A stretch of 64,000 nt of DNA. Origin: Planctomycetota bacterium (GTDB lineage: Bacteria; Planctomycetota; Phycisphaerae; Phycisphaerales; SM1A02). The stretch is from contig QWPW01000001.1 of the NCBI GenBank assembly GCA_003671025.1, forward strand, positions 1-64,000, read 5' to 3'. A program made the translations under genes and the position numbers. Positions 25,298 to 33,692 of this stretch are shown piece by piece (position 1 is the first letter of the stretch; each line of letters starts with the position of its first letter). The notes beneath the pieces are model-generated. The model saw only the letters and a program-made list of their open reading frames with translations. It was not told where the DNA came from and did no database searches.

Positions 25298-26011
25298 ATG
25301 CCACAAACTCATCACTATCTTCGCGCACGCTCCCTTGCTGCACTGGCGCTTGCGGGAGGCATGCTCGTCGCGCTTCCCTGCATGCAGTCGTGCAACATCG
25401 TTACTCCGGCGGCCTATGTTCTCGAAGGCCCAGGCATGATCGACGCGGAGTACATCCTGCTTGATCGCAAGACCGTGGTGTTTGTCGATGATCCGCGCAA
25501 CATTCTTCCGCGCACTTCGCTGCGCACGACTATTGGCGATCTCATTTCGTTTGACTTGATGGAACGCAAGATTCTCACTTCCACGGTGGCGACACGCGAT
25601 GCCATTGGCGTCTCGCGCGCAAGCGGTGGGGTGAGCGCGGATCGACTGAAATCACTCGAGGCCATCGGGCGCGCGCTCGACTGCGCGCAAGTGATTCAGA
25701 TTCAACCAACGGTCTTCGATGTCGCGGGACGATCGGACACCAACGGCATTCGTCCGACCGCGATCGTTCGCGTCAAAGTGATCGATGTGGAGGCGCGCGT
25801 TCGCCTCTATCCCGTCGCAGAAGTGCTGCCCGAAGGCCGCGAAATCATCGCGTCAATTCGCGAGAGCGATCCCGACTCACTGCGCACCCGCGGCGGTCGC
25901 GCACAGGCGGAAGAAGCGTTGGCCAAGGTGTTGGCCCGCGAGATTGCTGAGCTGTTCTACAAGCATGATCGCATTGATCTAGGCGAAAACCTCGGAACGC
26001 GAAAGCAGTAG
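25298..26011 (+). CDS. Probable lipoprotein, 237 aa, unknown
   Basis: The protein begins with a signal peptide (hydrophobic about 12-28) and a run PCMQSC, an imperfect lipobox. The mature part opens with a predicted beta strand and RKTVVFVDDPRN, then a helix (TTIGDLISFDLMERKI), a DRLKSLEAIGRALDCAQVIQIQPTVFD segment, and a helical end (EEALAKVLAREIAELFYKHD). The last element is like the ending of the preceding lipoprotein. No enzyme motif is seen. It is 83 bp after its neighbour and 6 bp before the next gene, so it is probably in an operon. Confidence 0.65.
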   Translation: MPQTHHYLRARSLAALALAGGMLVALPCMQSCNIVTPAAYVLEGPGMIDAEYILLDRKTVVFVDDPRNILPRTSLRTTIGDLISFDLMERKILTSTVATRDAIGVSRASGGVSADRLKSLEAIGRALDCAQVIQIQPTVFDVAGRSDTNGIRPTAIVRVKVIDVEARVRLYPVAEVLPEGREIIASIRESDPDSLRTRGGRAQAEEALAKVLAREIAELFYKHDRIDLGENLGTRKQ

Positions 26012-26017
26012 TCGCTG

Positions 26018-27037
26018 ATGGGCTTAGTGGAATCTTCCGACGCGGCGCGGCCTGCGTTGTCACAAGACGCGACTCTCTCGCTCGGCGCGCGCGACCAACC
26101 CGCTGCGCTTCACGTTGTTGCACTCGAAGAGGCTGGGCCATGCACGCTGCGCGCGCTGGCGCAATCGGCGCGCGCGGGTGACTCGGTGTTGGTACTTGGT
26201 GCCCGTCGCGGCGTTGATGCGCTGCGTGAGTACGGACTTGCGCGCACCGTGACTTGCGAAAATGTTTTACGCGTCGGGGGTTCGTGGCGACTCTGCGTTC
26301 GAGCGATTGCCGCTGCCGCCAAGGGCTTCAATCGCATCACTGCCTACGGCGTGCGCGCGCAGCAGATCATGCACCGCGCGGGATGTCTCCATTGCGCGCG
26401 CGGGCATCTCGATGCCTCGGCGCATGTGTCTGCGCGATGCGATGACAATCGCGCATCACTACGACGCGCGCTGGGAATCGCAGCGCATGAAGCAGCAGTC
26501 TTGGTTGTGGCCGAGCCAGCGGCGTGGACCGATCTTCGCTTCATTGCCCACGGCGCAAGCATGGCCTACGTCGGCGGCGCGCGGATACGGCTTATCGTTT
26601 CGCCCAATGTTCCCGCACTAGCCGAAGCGGGTTCGTGGATGACGCGAGCGGCCGGAGAACTCGCACTGCACGCGGATGAGCGCGCGGAAGAACCGTGGCA
26701 ACTGCTCGATGCGATCGACGGAATCATCATGGATCGCGATGGCGGAGTGGAAGCGCCCGTGCGTTGCATTGGTGATCGCACTCGTCATCCGCTCGATGCA
26801 CGTTGGAAACTGAGTTTGGGAACGCCTTCGCCGTTGCCTGCGTTGGTGGCGCTTGGCGCAGGAATTCCTGCGCTCGTGCACAGCGACATTGATCTCGGTG
26901 CGCACTCGACATCACCACTGGTGACGCGGTTTGATCGCAACATCGCGGCACTTGCGCGCGCGTTCGCCGCGGTCGCGCAACGGGTTCCTCATGCGCACAC
27001 GCTTCAACCAAGCAGCGCAAGCGCCGCGTCGCGATAG
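26018..27037 (+). CDS. Glycosyltransferase-4-like protein, divergent
   Basis: The 339-aa product is not confidently assigned. An N-terminal half with ALAQSARAGDSVLVLGARRG and a C-terminal half with RASLRRALGIAAHEAAVLVVAEP and LVALGAGIPALVHSDI have the spacing of the two Rossmann-like lobes of GT4 glycosyltransferases. The catalytic E-x7-E signature is not evident, so it may be inactive or something else. A Cys-x-x-Cys (GCLHCARGH) lies at about 122-130. Its 3' end overlaps the convergent amidohydrolase by 34 bp. Confidence 0.4.
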   Translation: MGLVESSDAARPALSQDATLSLGARDQPAALHVVALEEAGPCTLRALAQSARAGDSVLVLGARRGVDALREYGLARTVTCENVLRVGGSWRLCVRAIAAAAKGFNRITAYGVRAQQIMHRAGCLHCARGHLDASAHVSARCDDNRASLRRALGIAAHEAAVLVVAEPAAWTDLRFIAHGASMAYVGGARIRLIVSPNVPALAEAGSWMTRAAGELALHADERAEEPWQLLDAIDGIIMDRDGGVEAPVRCIGDRTRHPLDARWKLSLGTPSPLPALVALGAGIPALVHSDIDLGAHSTSPLVTRFDRNIAALARAFAAVAQRVPHAHTLQPSSASAASR

Positions 27038-28098
27038 AGCACGCGCAGCAGATCCGCAGGGAGTGCGAGTCCGCGCAGCGCCGGCGAATCCATCACCGTA
27101 AATCGCGCGGGATCAACCATCGCCAAATCAGGATCAGAGATCGGTGAGGTGGTCTCGCCCGACGCTTCCCACATCATGCGCAGAGCCCAGTAGCGACTGG
27201 CGTAAAGCTCGCGCGCGCTCTCGTGACTCGTCGCTTTGAGAGCCATTTCGCCCGACTTTTCGCCACCTCGCAGATGCTCATCGGTGGTCACGGTGTCGGT
27301 GCCGAAGAGAATTCTTCCGCGCCACTTCTGCAGGAAGCTGATGACTTCATCGCGCGGATGACGACCGAGTTCGCGCACCATCCACTTGGTCGCGCTGGTA
27401 TCGAGCGAAAGATTGGGATGCGCTTCGAGCAAGCGATCGAGAAAGACGAGGTCCTCAGGAAATCCGCCCATGTGCGCGGCGATCCACGGCATGGTGAAGC
27501 GATCAAGCGCGCGTCGCAGTGGCGCGTAGTGATCGAGCTTGACGCCGTACTTCGCATGATCGGTGTACTTCGCGGCGAACCACGTGTCGGGATCGGCGAC
27601 GTGCGTCATGCAGATCATCCCCAGTCGTTGCGCAAGTTTGAGTTGCTCGGTGCGCATCGGTCCATCGAGCGCGAGCAGCGCAGGGTCGCCAGCTTCAACA
27701 CCAAAGTCGATGAAGCGTGGCGCGTTCCAAAACTTGACGATGCGTGTGCCTGCTTCGCGATACTTCTCGATACGCGCGAGGTATCCCGTGCCGTGCGAGT
27801 CGCGTCGATCTTTGCCGTACCAATCGGGCACTGCGATGAACTCGAGTGCGCTGCCAAAACGCTCGCGCAGTGCAGGAATATCCTCCAAACGCGACATGGA
27901 GTAGGTGCGCTCGATTCCGTACCCAAGCGCGATCGGCGCCCAGATGGCGCTTGCGTCGAGTCCGTTGATGTGCGCGTGCGCATCGATGATGCCAAAGCCA
28001 AGCGCGGGCATGCGCGCGACTTCAGCGTCAAAATCGAGGCCGGTGCGATTGGACGGGTTGTCGCGCAAGGCAGTGCGCACGGGAGTCAACGGAAGCAT
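27004..28098 (-). CDS. Amidohydrolase-superfamily metal enzyme
   Basis: The 364-aa protein has a TIM-barrel metal site: HAH in IIDAHAHING (about 40-44), MTHVAD, AAHMGGFPEDL and LFGTDTV. These give the usual four or five metal ligands of amidohydrolase-2 type enzymes (aminocarboxymuconate decarboxylase-like or uronate isomerase-like). It has no signal peptide. The substrate is not predictable. It overlaps the GT-like gene tail-to-tail. Confidence 0.75.
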   Translation of the reverse strand: MLPLTPVRTALRDNPSNRTGLDFDAEVARMPALGFGIIDAHAHINGLDASAIWAPIALGYGIERTYSMSRLEDIPALRERFGSALEFIAVPDWYGKDRRDSHGTGYLARIEKYREAGTRIVKFWNAPRFIDFGVEAGDPALLALDGPMRTEQLKLAQRLGMICMTHVADPDTWFAAKYTDHAKYGVKLDHYAPLRRALDRFTMPWIAAHMGGFPEDLVFLDRLLEAHPNLSLDTSATKWMVRELGRHPRDEVISFLQKWRGRILFGTDTVTTDEHLRGGEKSGEMALKATSHESARELYASRYWALRMMWEASGETTSPISDPDLAMVDPARFTVMDSPALRGLALPADLLRVLYRDAALALLG

Positions 28099-28136
28099 CG
28101 CTTCGATACTAGCTCCTCGTCAGGGCTGCGCGCGCG

Positions 28137-28748
28137 TCATGATTTGTTGCGACGACTCTTCACCGACGCGCGTTCCGCAGCGCCACTGCGCGGGCGATCA
28201 CTCGGTGACGCCGCTGCGCTCGCGCTATCAACGGCGACGCGTGGCCGCGCATGCCGAGTTTCCGCGGCGCGCGAAAGCGTCATCGCCGCGCTTAGTCGAT
28301 TGACAGCAGCAACGCCCGCGCCTGCAGCATGAACCACTCCGATGTAGAGCTCGAAGTTTGTCTCCATATCAAGGTGGCGCACGACCTCGCAGTCAAACCA
28401 CGCGACGCATCGCGTGACAATCGGCGCGCCCATAGTGCCGCGTTGATGGGGATACGCGAAGAACGGGTCTTCACCGATGCGTCGCTCCGGACCGAAGACG
28501 CGCTGGAGATGGCGCTCGCTCGAGTCAAGCAGCGAGATCGCAAAGGTGCGGCTGTCGCGAATCAGCGGCGAGAGCGGATGCCCCTTCTCCATCGCCACCA
28601 GCAACATCGCGGGATTGGTGCCGCATTGCTGCACGCGTTCGATGATGCGACCGTCGCGGATGTCGCCGTACGCCGTGGTGAGCAGGTAGCTCGCGGTGGG
28701 CAGCCGCGACAGGGTGGAGATGATTTCCTCAGTCGGTGGGTGGAGCAT
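28137..28748 (-). CDS. Flavin reductase-like FMN-binding protein
   Basis: The 203-aa product resembles flavin reductase-like proteins: a split-barrel start, LPTASYLLTTAYGDIRDG, then MLLVAMEKGHPLSPLIRDSRTFAISLL and ELYIGVVHAAG. These correspond to the FMN-binding core seen in small flavin reductase components. The last 45 residues are a basic, low-complexity tail. The ATG at 28748 fits the family start better than the longer frame to 28793. It diverges from mraZ across 215 bp. Confidence 0.75.
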   Translation of the reverse strand: MLHPPTEEIISTLSRLPTASYLLTTAYGDIRDGRIIERVQQCGTNPAMLLVAMEKGHPLSPLIRDSRTFAISLLDSSERHLQRVFGPERRIGEDPFFAYPHQRGTMGAPIVTRCVAWFDCEVVRHLDMETNFELYIGVVHAAGAGVAAVNRLSAAMTLSRAAETRHARPRVAVDSASAAASPSDRPRSGAAERASVKSRRNKS

Positions 28749-28897
28749 GCGCGTTCCGAACGAAACTCTGGAAACAGGACAGACGCGCCGCAAACAAATT
28801 GCGAAAGAATCGCGCGTCGTAACCTGTTGAATATGCGACGGTTACGCGAACACGCCAATGGAATTGCGCGAGAGAAGCAAAAATTTTCTCAAGAGAG

Positions 28898-28932
28898 TGG
28901 GGAAAAGTGTTGAAAGGTGGGGCATGGTGGAG
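28898..28932 (+). promoter_or_regulatory. Candidate MraZ operator, four direct repeats
   Basis: TGGGG (28898), TGTTG (28908), TGGGG (28918) and TGGAG (28928) occur at an exact 10-bp period, 32-66 bp before the mraZ ATG. MraZ of E. coli and Mycoplasma binds TGGGN direct repeats spaced by 5 nt (10-bp period) at its own promoter, so this reads as an autoregulatory site. Two of the four units match the consensus exactly. Confidence 0.7.
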
Positions 28933-28963
28933 TATCTTCCCATTGTTCAGCAGGAGCCAACGC

Positions 28964-29425
28964 ATGTTTCTCGGCGAGTTTGAGCATTCTCTCGACGCAA
29001 AGCAGCGGCTGGCCTTCCCGGCTGAGATCCGTGACGGTCTGAAGTCAGACATTCACGGCGAGAGTTTGGTGGCGATCCCAGGAGCCAACGGCTCGCTTTG
29101 GATCTGGCCGGAGAAGACATTCGAGACCATGGCAGCAGGGCAGACCCGAGGATTTGTTCGCAGTCAGGAGCAGATGGAAATGGATCGCTACGTGTTCTCG
29201 CGGGCAGCTCGGCTGACCTTCGACAACGCGGGTCGGATCCGAATCCCCGATCGGCTCTTGCAAGAGTTTGGATTGAAAGGCCGGGTCACGATTCTTTGCG
29301 CGTTCGATCACTTCGAACTGAGTGACGCCGATGCCTGGAAGACCGAGTTCGCGCAAGCGAGCGAGAAGGGCAAGGGCGACTACTACTACCGACGGCTTGA
29401 CCCGTCGCGCAAAGATAAAGCCTGA
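28964..29425 (+). CDS. mraZ: Transcriptional regulator MraZ
   Basis: The 153-aa product has two SpoVT/AbrB-like domains: MFLGEFEHSLDAKQRLAFPAE at the start and a second with RLTFDNAGRIRIPDRLLQEFG. The second half carries the DxxGR-type element. The ATG at 28964 is preceded by CAGGAG. In most bacteria mraZ heads the division and cell-wall (dcw) cluster followed by rsmH; here no rsmH, ftsL or ftsI follows, only non-coding DNA and csrA on the other strand. It probably represses its own promoter through the 10-bp repeats upstream. Confidence 0.9.
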   Translation: MFLGEFEHSLDAKQRLAFPAEIRDGLKSDIHGESLVAIPGANGSLWIWPEKTFETMAAGQTRGFVRSQEQMEMDRYVFSRAARLTFDNAGRIRIPDRLLQEFGLKGRVTILCAFDHFELSDADAWKTEFAQASEKGKGDYYYRRLDPSRKDKA

Positions 29426-29438
29426 AGCCAGCCAGTGA

Positions 29439-29468
29439 TTGAGTGTGGATAGAAGTTCGACTACAAGT
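29439..29468 (+). promoter_or_regulatory. Candidate promoter of the mraZ-csrA intergenic RNA
   Basis: TTGAGT (29439-29444) and TACAAG (29463-29468) are separated by 18 bp. Each matches four of six consensus bases. It would start transcription near 29475. Confidence 0.35.
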
Positions 29469-29474
29469 AACGCT

Positions 29475-29847
29475 AGTCTCGTGAGTTTCGAGACCAGACA
29501 TTGACTATAACGGCGAGTGTTGGTGGCACGCGACCGAGTCCGGAAGGACGCGGATGCGATTGGAACGAACTGTGAGTCTTCGCGACATGGACCGTTGCGA
29601 ACCTCACTGCGAGGAAACATCAGCTTTGCTGGTGGCGGGCACGCGAACGCGCATGGATGCGCTTTCGCACGAGCGTTGAGGCAACGCCCGGTCGCTCGCA
29701 GAAGTCTGTAACGCGGGTGCGTGCAGACATCTTCGCCTCGTTCTACTCAGCCAAGGACGGCCTGAGGAGTCAGTTGAGGTTGGCACGGACCGCTGGCCTT
29801 CAAGATTTGCGGCTCCGACCTTACGAGGTCGGAGCTGCTTTTTTTTT
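29475..29847 (+). ncRNA. Candidate structured non-coding RNA, GGA-rich, about 370 nt
   Basis: No convincing protein gene lies between mraZ and csrA. The plus strand holds a chain of hairpins: 29474-29498; 29534-29553 with a GGAA tetraloop; 29618-29634; 29700-29732; and a terminator with TACG loop at 29809-29838 plus nine T. Eleven GGA triplets occur between 29542 and 29833, about twice the random expectation for this composition; one pair flanks the GGAA loop. CsrA binds GGA in loops, and csrA is the adjacent, opposite-strand gene. The RNA does not match RNase P, tmRNA, SRP or 6S signatures that I know. The 5' end is inferred only. Confidence 0.55.
29809..29847 (+). terminator. Strong rho-independent terminator
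   Basis: A 13-bp stem (29809-29821 with 29826-29838) closed by a TACG tetraloop is followed by a short C and nine T (29839-29847). It ends the plus-strand unit after mraZ. Confidence 0.95.
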
Positions 29848-29866
29848 GCACTTCGTCGACATCCAT

Positions 29867-29898
29867 CAAACAAAACCCGCGCCACATGGACGCGGGTT
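29867..29898 (-). terminator. csrA terminator
   Basis: On the minus strand AACCCGCG (29898-29891) pairs with CGCGGGTT (29881-29874) and is followed by TTGTTTG. It lies 65 bp after the csrA stop. Confidence 0.8.
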
Positions 29899-29962
29899 GG
29901 AGGGCAATCGGTACTGTTGACCCCGCTCGAACTTGGACGACTCAGGACGTGCTCGTCGCGAG

Positions 29963-30196
29963 TCAGCCGCCTTCGGTCGCGGGTCGGATGGAGCCGATGA
30001 TGCCGCGATCGGCGTTGTCACCCGCCGCGAGGATTTGGTCGGCCACCTCACGGCGATGCACCTCAACGGTGCGCGGGAACTCAAAGGCAACGCGCACGCG
30101 GTCGCCCTTGATGTTGACAATGCGAATGACGCCAATGGGAGACGCGGGATCTCCGATGACGACTTCTTCACCTTCACGACGAGTAATCACGAGCAT
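29963..30196 (-). CDS. csrA: Carbon storage regulator CsrA
   Basis: CsrA is a homodimeric RNA-binding protein that recognises GGA in mRNA leaders and blocks or stabilises translation. The 77-aa product begins MLVITRREGEEVVIGD and continues through VRVAFEFPRTVEVHRREV, with the RNA-contacting residues at both edges of the fold and a short C-terminal tail. A strong AGGAGGT ribosome binding site precedes it. It lies 196 bp after the NifU-like gene on the same strand. In many bacteria csrA is tied to flagella, with fliW; none is present here. Confidence 0.95.
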   Translation of the reverse strand: MLVITRREGEEVVIGDPASPIGVIRIVNIKGDRVRVAFEFPRTVEVHRREVADQILAAGDNADRGIIGSIRPATEGG

Positions 30197-30392
30197 GCTG
30201 AGGACCTCCTGTCCGGGCCGATGGACCCGTTCGCCACATGACGAACGTGATCAGCCTACCCGAGAGCCGTGGGCGAGGGAAGAAGATCTTCTGACATTCG
30301 GGGTCGGGCCCATCGATCGGTCGGATGTTCGGTGACCCCAACCGTTGCGAAGAGCGACGCCTCGCCAGAGCAAGGCCGCGATCGCGTCGCAG

Positions 30393-30689
30393 TTACGGCA
30401 CCGATTCCACACGGATGCCGGCACCTAACTCGGTGCGCAGCGCTCGTTCGATGCCGTGATGGAGCGTCATACCCGCCGAAGGGCAGCCGACGCAGGCGCC
30501 GTGAAAGCGCACTTTGACCAACCCATCGTCGTCGATCGAAACGAACTCGACATCGCCGCCGTCTTCGCGCACTGCGGGGCGCACGAGTTCGAGCACGCGC
30601 TGGACTTCTTTCGCGCTCGGGAACTTTGTCGGTGAGCCTGCGTCGGCCGCCGTGGTCACGTCAGTCGGGAGGTTGCGCGCGTTTGACAT
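30393..30689 (-). CDS. NifU-like (Nfu) iron-sulfur cluster scaffold
   Basis: The 98-aa product is the C-terminal NifU domain: VRPAVREDGGDVEFVSIDDDGLVKVRFHGACVGCPSAGMTL, with C66 and C69 as CxxC, which binds a transient Fe-S cluster for transfer to apoproteins such as LipA. A 25-residue low-complexity N-terminus precedes it. It diverges from the lipoprotein gene across 63 bp. No other isc or suf gene is nearby. Confidence 0.93.
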   Translation of the reverse strand: MSNARNLPTDVTTAADAGSPTKFPSAKEVQRVLELVRPAVREDGGDVEFVSIDDDGLVKVRFHGACVGCPSAGMTLHHGIERALRTELGAGIRVESVP

Positions 30690-30752
30690 CGATCACCGAT
30701 GATACGGTCTCGATGCGCGCGATTGCGCACACGACTTGTCAGAAAGTGATCC

Positions 30753-32207
30753 ATGCTCGATACGACCTTCCTCGCTGCTCGTCCCGTCATGCTCGCTTTG
30801 CTGCTGCTAGGGGCGAGTCAATGCACCCTTTTGAGTTGCACGGGCGGGCCCGAGAGCGTGAAGAATCCCGCGGAGGTCCTCTCGCGGACCGGCCTCTCGC
30901 GCGAGACTTACTTCGATGCCATTGACGCGGCGCGCATGCGCGGTGTTGATGACGCGACCAAACTTGCACTGCGGCGCATGATTGCTGGCGAGGGCTATGC
31001 GGTCGATGCGCGCGAGCGTGCGTTTATCCTGCTTTACGAAGTCGATCGCGCGCAACTCATCGCGGCGATGTCCAACAGTTTGCCCAAGATGAGCGACATC
31101 TCTTGGCGTGGACGCGTGTGTGTGTTGATCGGTGAACGTCGCATCGAGGAGCTCGTTCCTACGCTGATTCGCGCGTGGGCGGTTCCCGTTCCGGGCTTCT
31201 TCGAAGACGCGGTTCGCCCCGAACGAGCCGCGTTGGGAGCCGTGGTGGGTGAAGATCAAGTGAGCGCGACACTCGTGCGCACGATGCGTGAATCCAGCCC
31301 TATGACCCAAGCGAACCTGCGTGCGCGGTGCTGGGAGTTGCTCATGAAGAACGGAAGTCAAACGCAACTGCGCGCGCTGTTGGCCGATCCCGCGGCCATC
31401 GCCGACGACGGAATGCTGCTCGACATCGCACGGTTTTCTGCGGCACTTGGACCGTTGCCCACCACGCGTGAAGAGATTCTTTGGGTGCGCAAACTGTGCG
31501 AGCCTTCGCGCGCAGCGTTCTTCGAAGCGGCGCGCGCGGCGACCGCGCAGATGCCTGTCGCGCGGCGCGAGTCGTTGGAAATTCGCGCGCTGCCCATCGC
31601 GCAAGCCGCGTCGATACGTCGTCCACAACTGTTGACCGCGTCAGAGAGCGAACTGTTCGAAGAGATCCTCGTGCGAACAAAGGAGCGCAAGAAGGCGTCG
31701 CCTGATTTCACCGGATACGGCTCTGGTTTCAGCGAGACGCTCTACGAACAGCGCGATCGCCTCAATTGGGCGGACCTCGCAGGAATGGTCTTGGCTCTCG
31801 ACTTGTTGAGCGAAGAGGCGCTGCTGCGACACGTCTTCGAAACCGCCGATCGCGATCGCGAGGATCGCACCACCGAGTACGGCGGCGTGATCGCGCTCGA
31901 CAGTTCCGCGCGCGGCGAATTGCTCGAGTTTGCGCCGCGTGCGAAGTCGAGTGATCTGCGCTACGAAAGTCCGCAAGCGTTGTTCGACGCGTTGTACACG
32001 GGCCTGTTTCACTGCCACAACCACACGCAGAAGTACGACAACGCTGATTTCTCCGGGCCGCATCTCGGCGATTTCGCGTTCTCTGATAGCGCGCGTTGCA
32101 ACGGCCTCGTGTTCACGTTTCTCTCGGCGGATCTTCTCGATGTGGACTTCTACCGCCATGGTCAAGTGGTGGTTGATCTTGGCGCGGTGCTGAGGCCGCA
32201 GGGCTGA
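30753..32207 (+). CDS. Probable lipoprotein, 484 aa, unknown
   Basis: The signal peptide (hydrophobic 13-27) ends in TLLSC, a good lipobox with Cys29. The body is mostly helical, with pairs like LRRMIAGEGYAVDARERAFILLYEV and TREEILWVRKLCEPSRAAF that resemble irregular helical (HEAT-like) repeats. The C-terminal part (about 390-484) contains a histidine-rich HCHNHTQKYD and ends in strands with aromatic residues. I do not recognise the family. It is followed after 1 bp by the M48 peptidase gene, and the two may work together at the inner face of the outer membrane. Confidence 0.65.
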   Translation: MLDTTFLAARPVMLALLLLGASQCTLLSCTGGPESVKNPAEVLSRTGLSRETYFDAIDAARMRGVDDATKLALRRMIAGEGYAVDARERAFILLYEVDRAQLIAAMSNSLPKMSDISWRGRVCVLIGERRIEELVPTLIRAWAVPVPGFFEDAVRPERAALGAVVGEDQVSATLVRTMRESSPMTQANLRARCWELLMKNGSQTQLRALLADPAAIADDGMLLDIARFSAALGPLPTTREEILWVRKLCEPSRAAFFEAARAATAQMPVARRESLEIRALPIAQAASIRRPQLLTASESELFEEILVRTKERKKASPDFTGYGSGFSETLYEQRDRLNWADLAGMVLALDLLSEEALLRHVFETADRDREDRTTEYGGVIALDSSARGELLEFAPRAKSSDLRYESPQALFDALYTGLFHCHNHTQKYDNADFSGPHLGDFAFSDSARCNGLVFTFLSADLLDVDFYRHGQVVVDLGAVLRPQG

Positions 32208-32208
32208 G

Positions 32209-33645
32209 ATGCAACTCGCGATCATCGTGCAACTTTCAATCGCGATGCTTGCGACAGAATTCGCGGGCCTGCTTCCGATCGACGCATGGGTTGGCGTGAG
32301 CATCGCGCTCACGGGCCCGTTGGCCGCGTTGCTCATGGGAATGCTGCTGGCGCATCGAGCCCATCGAGGGATGAATCGCTTCGACCGTCGGGGCGTCGAG
32401 CGAATGTTCACATTCAATGCGCGTGCACCATGGTTGGCCACGATGTGTATGGCCGTGGCCGCAATGAGCGCGTTGCCATTGGGTCTGGACAATGCCCTGT
32501 TTGACGGCGCTTCCGCAGTGTTTTTGATGGCATGCGCGCTCACGGCCACGCTCGCAACCTACTTCAATGCCTCGGGCGTCGAACGACGCCTGCGTGAGGC
32601 CGCGATCGTGCGACAACTCGACAGCAAGGTGCCGCTGCAGAGTATTCCTACGCGCGCGGCCTACGTTCTGGCGCAGGCGCGTGCGGGCTTGCTTCCGATG
32701 CTGGCGCCGTTGCTTGTCCCGTTGCTGCTCTCGCAAATCGCGCGCGTGTTGGCTCAGCAGTACTACCCCGATTATGTTGACGAAGCGCAGTTTTGTGGCG
32801 CAATTCTGGGGGCGTTGCTGTTGCTCTCACTGGTCTCGCTGTTGGTGCCGAGGCTGTTGGGATTGCATCGACTCGCTCCGGGCGAGTTGCGCAGCGATCT
32901 CGAATCGCTCGCGCGCGATGCCGGCGTAGGCGTGCGCGAAATCTGGGTATGGCCGACCGATGGACTGGTCGCCAACGCCGCGGTCATGGGCATGTTGCCC
33001 GGACTGCGTTGCGTGATGTTGTCCGATGCGCTTCTTGAATGCATGCCTCGCGACGAGGTACGTGCCGTCATGGCTCATGAGCTTGGCCACGTCGCGCGCA
33101 AGCATCTGCCGTGGATGATTGTGGTGGTGCTCGCCTGTTGGACGCTTGCAGGATTTGTGGCCACGCCCATCGCGGAGTGGTCGTTCAACAGGTTGGCAAT
33201 CGATATGGACGAAGTCGCGCGCGAGCAACTCTTGCAAGGCGCCGTCGTCGTGCGCGATCTTGGAGTGCTGGTGATGGGATTGTGCGCATTTGGCTTTGCC
33301 AGTAGGCGATTTGAGCGACAGGCGGACAGTTACGCAGTGCAACTTCTGAGCTCGCGCGTCGGAAGTGACCAGGCCGCGCCGGCGGCAGTTGATGCGATGG
33401 TCGGCGCGCTGGGGTCGGTCGCGCTGCTCAACCACGTCGCGGTTTCGCGAGGAAGTTGGCGTCACGGTTCGATCGCGTGGAGGCAAGAGTATCTGCGCAA
33501 TTTGCAAGGCCGCGCGCACGGCGGTGTGACGCAAGGGACGTTTGCCATTGGCGGGTTGGCCAACGACTCACTGATTACCTGCATCCGATGGGGCGCGCTC
33601 GCGGTGATCATCGCGGGATGGGCGATGGGGTTGCGTCTGCTGTAA
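32209..33645 (+). CDS. Membrane-bound M48-family zinc metallopeptidase
   Basis: The 478-aa product has several membrane helices in its first half. The zinc motif HELGH (H290-E291-H294) continues with VARKHLPWM, as in the HtpX/Oma1 (M48) family, and a third ligand glutamate is expected in ERQADSYAVQLL. Two further helices lie between the zinc motif and this element. It would cleave damaged membrane proteins in the inner membrane. It is 1 bp after the lipoprotein gene and 47 bp before dapF. Confidence 0.88.
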   Translation: MQLAIIVQLSIAMLATEFAGLLPIDAWVGVSIALTGPLAALLMGMLLAHRAHRGMNRFDRRGVERMFTFNARAPWLATMCMAVAAMSALPLGLDNALFDGASAVFLMACALTATLATYFNASGVERRLREAAIVRQLDSKVPLQSIPTRAAYVLAQARAGLLPMLAPLLVPLLLSQIARVLAQQYYPDYVDEAQFCGAILGALLLLSLVSLLVPRLLGLHRLAPGELRSDLESLARDAGVGVREIWVWPTDGLVANAAVMGMLPGLRCVMLSDALLECMPRDEVRAVMAHELGHVARKHLPWMIVVVLACWTLAGFVATPIAEWSFNRLAIDMDEVAREQLLQGAVVVRDLGVLVMGLCAFGFASRRFERQADSYAVQLLSSRVGSDQAAPAAVDAMVGALGSVALLNHVAVSRGSWRHGSIAWRQEYLRNLQGRAHGGVTQGTFAIGGLANDSLITCIRWGALAVIIAGWAMGLRLL

Positions 33646-33692
33646 ACCAGTGCGCAGCGGAGCGGTGTTCATGCGCGCGCTACACTCGCTTC

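Noticed and set aside
29536-29552. Resemblance to the SRP RNA apical loop (GTCCGGAAGGAC)
   Set aside because: The flanking internal-loop bases of SRP domain IV are wrong, so only the GGAA-capped stem is shared.
29475-29847. RNase P or tmRNA
   Set aside because: GAGGAAA occurs at 29611 but the rest of the P4 consensus does not, and no tRNA-like ends or T-arm are present for tmRNA.
29604-29885. 93-aa open frame on the minus strand in the mraZ-csrA gap
   Set aside because: Arginine/serine-rich composition typical of antisense shadows, no ribosome binding site, and it covers the hairpin-rich plus-strand RNA and its terminator.
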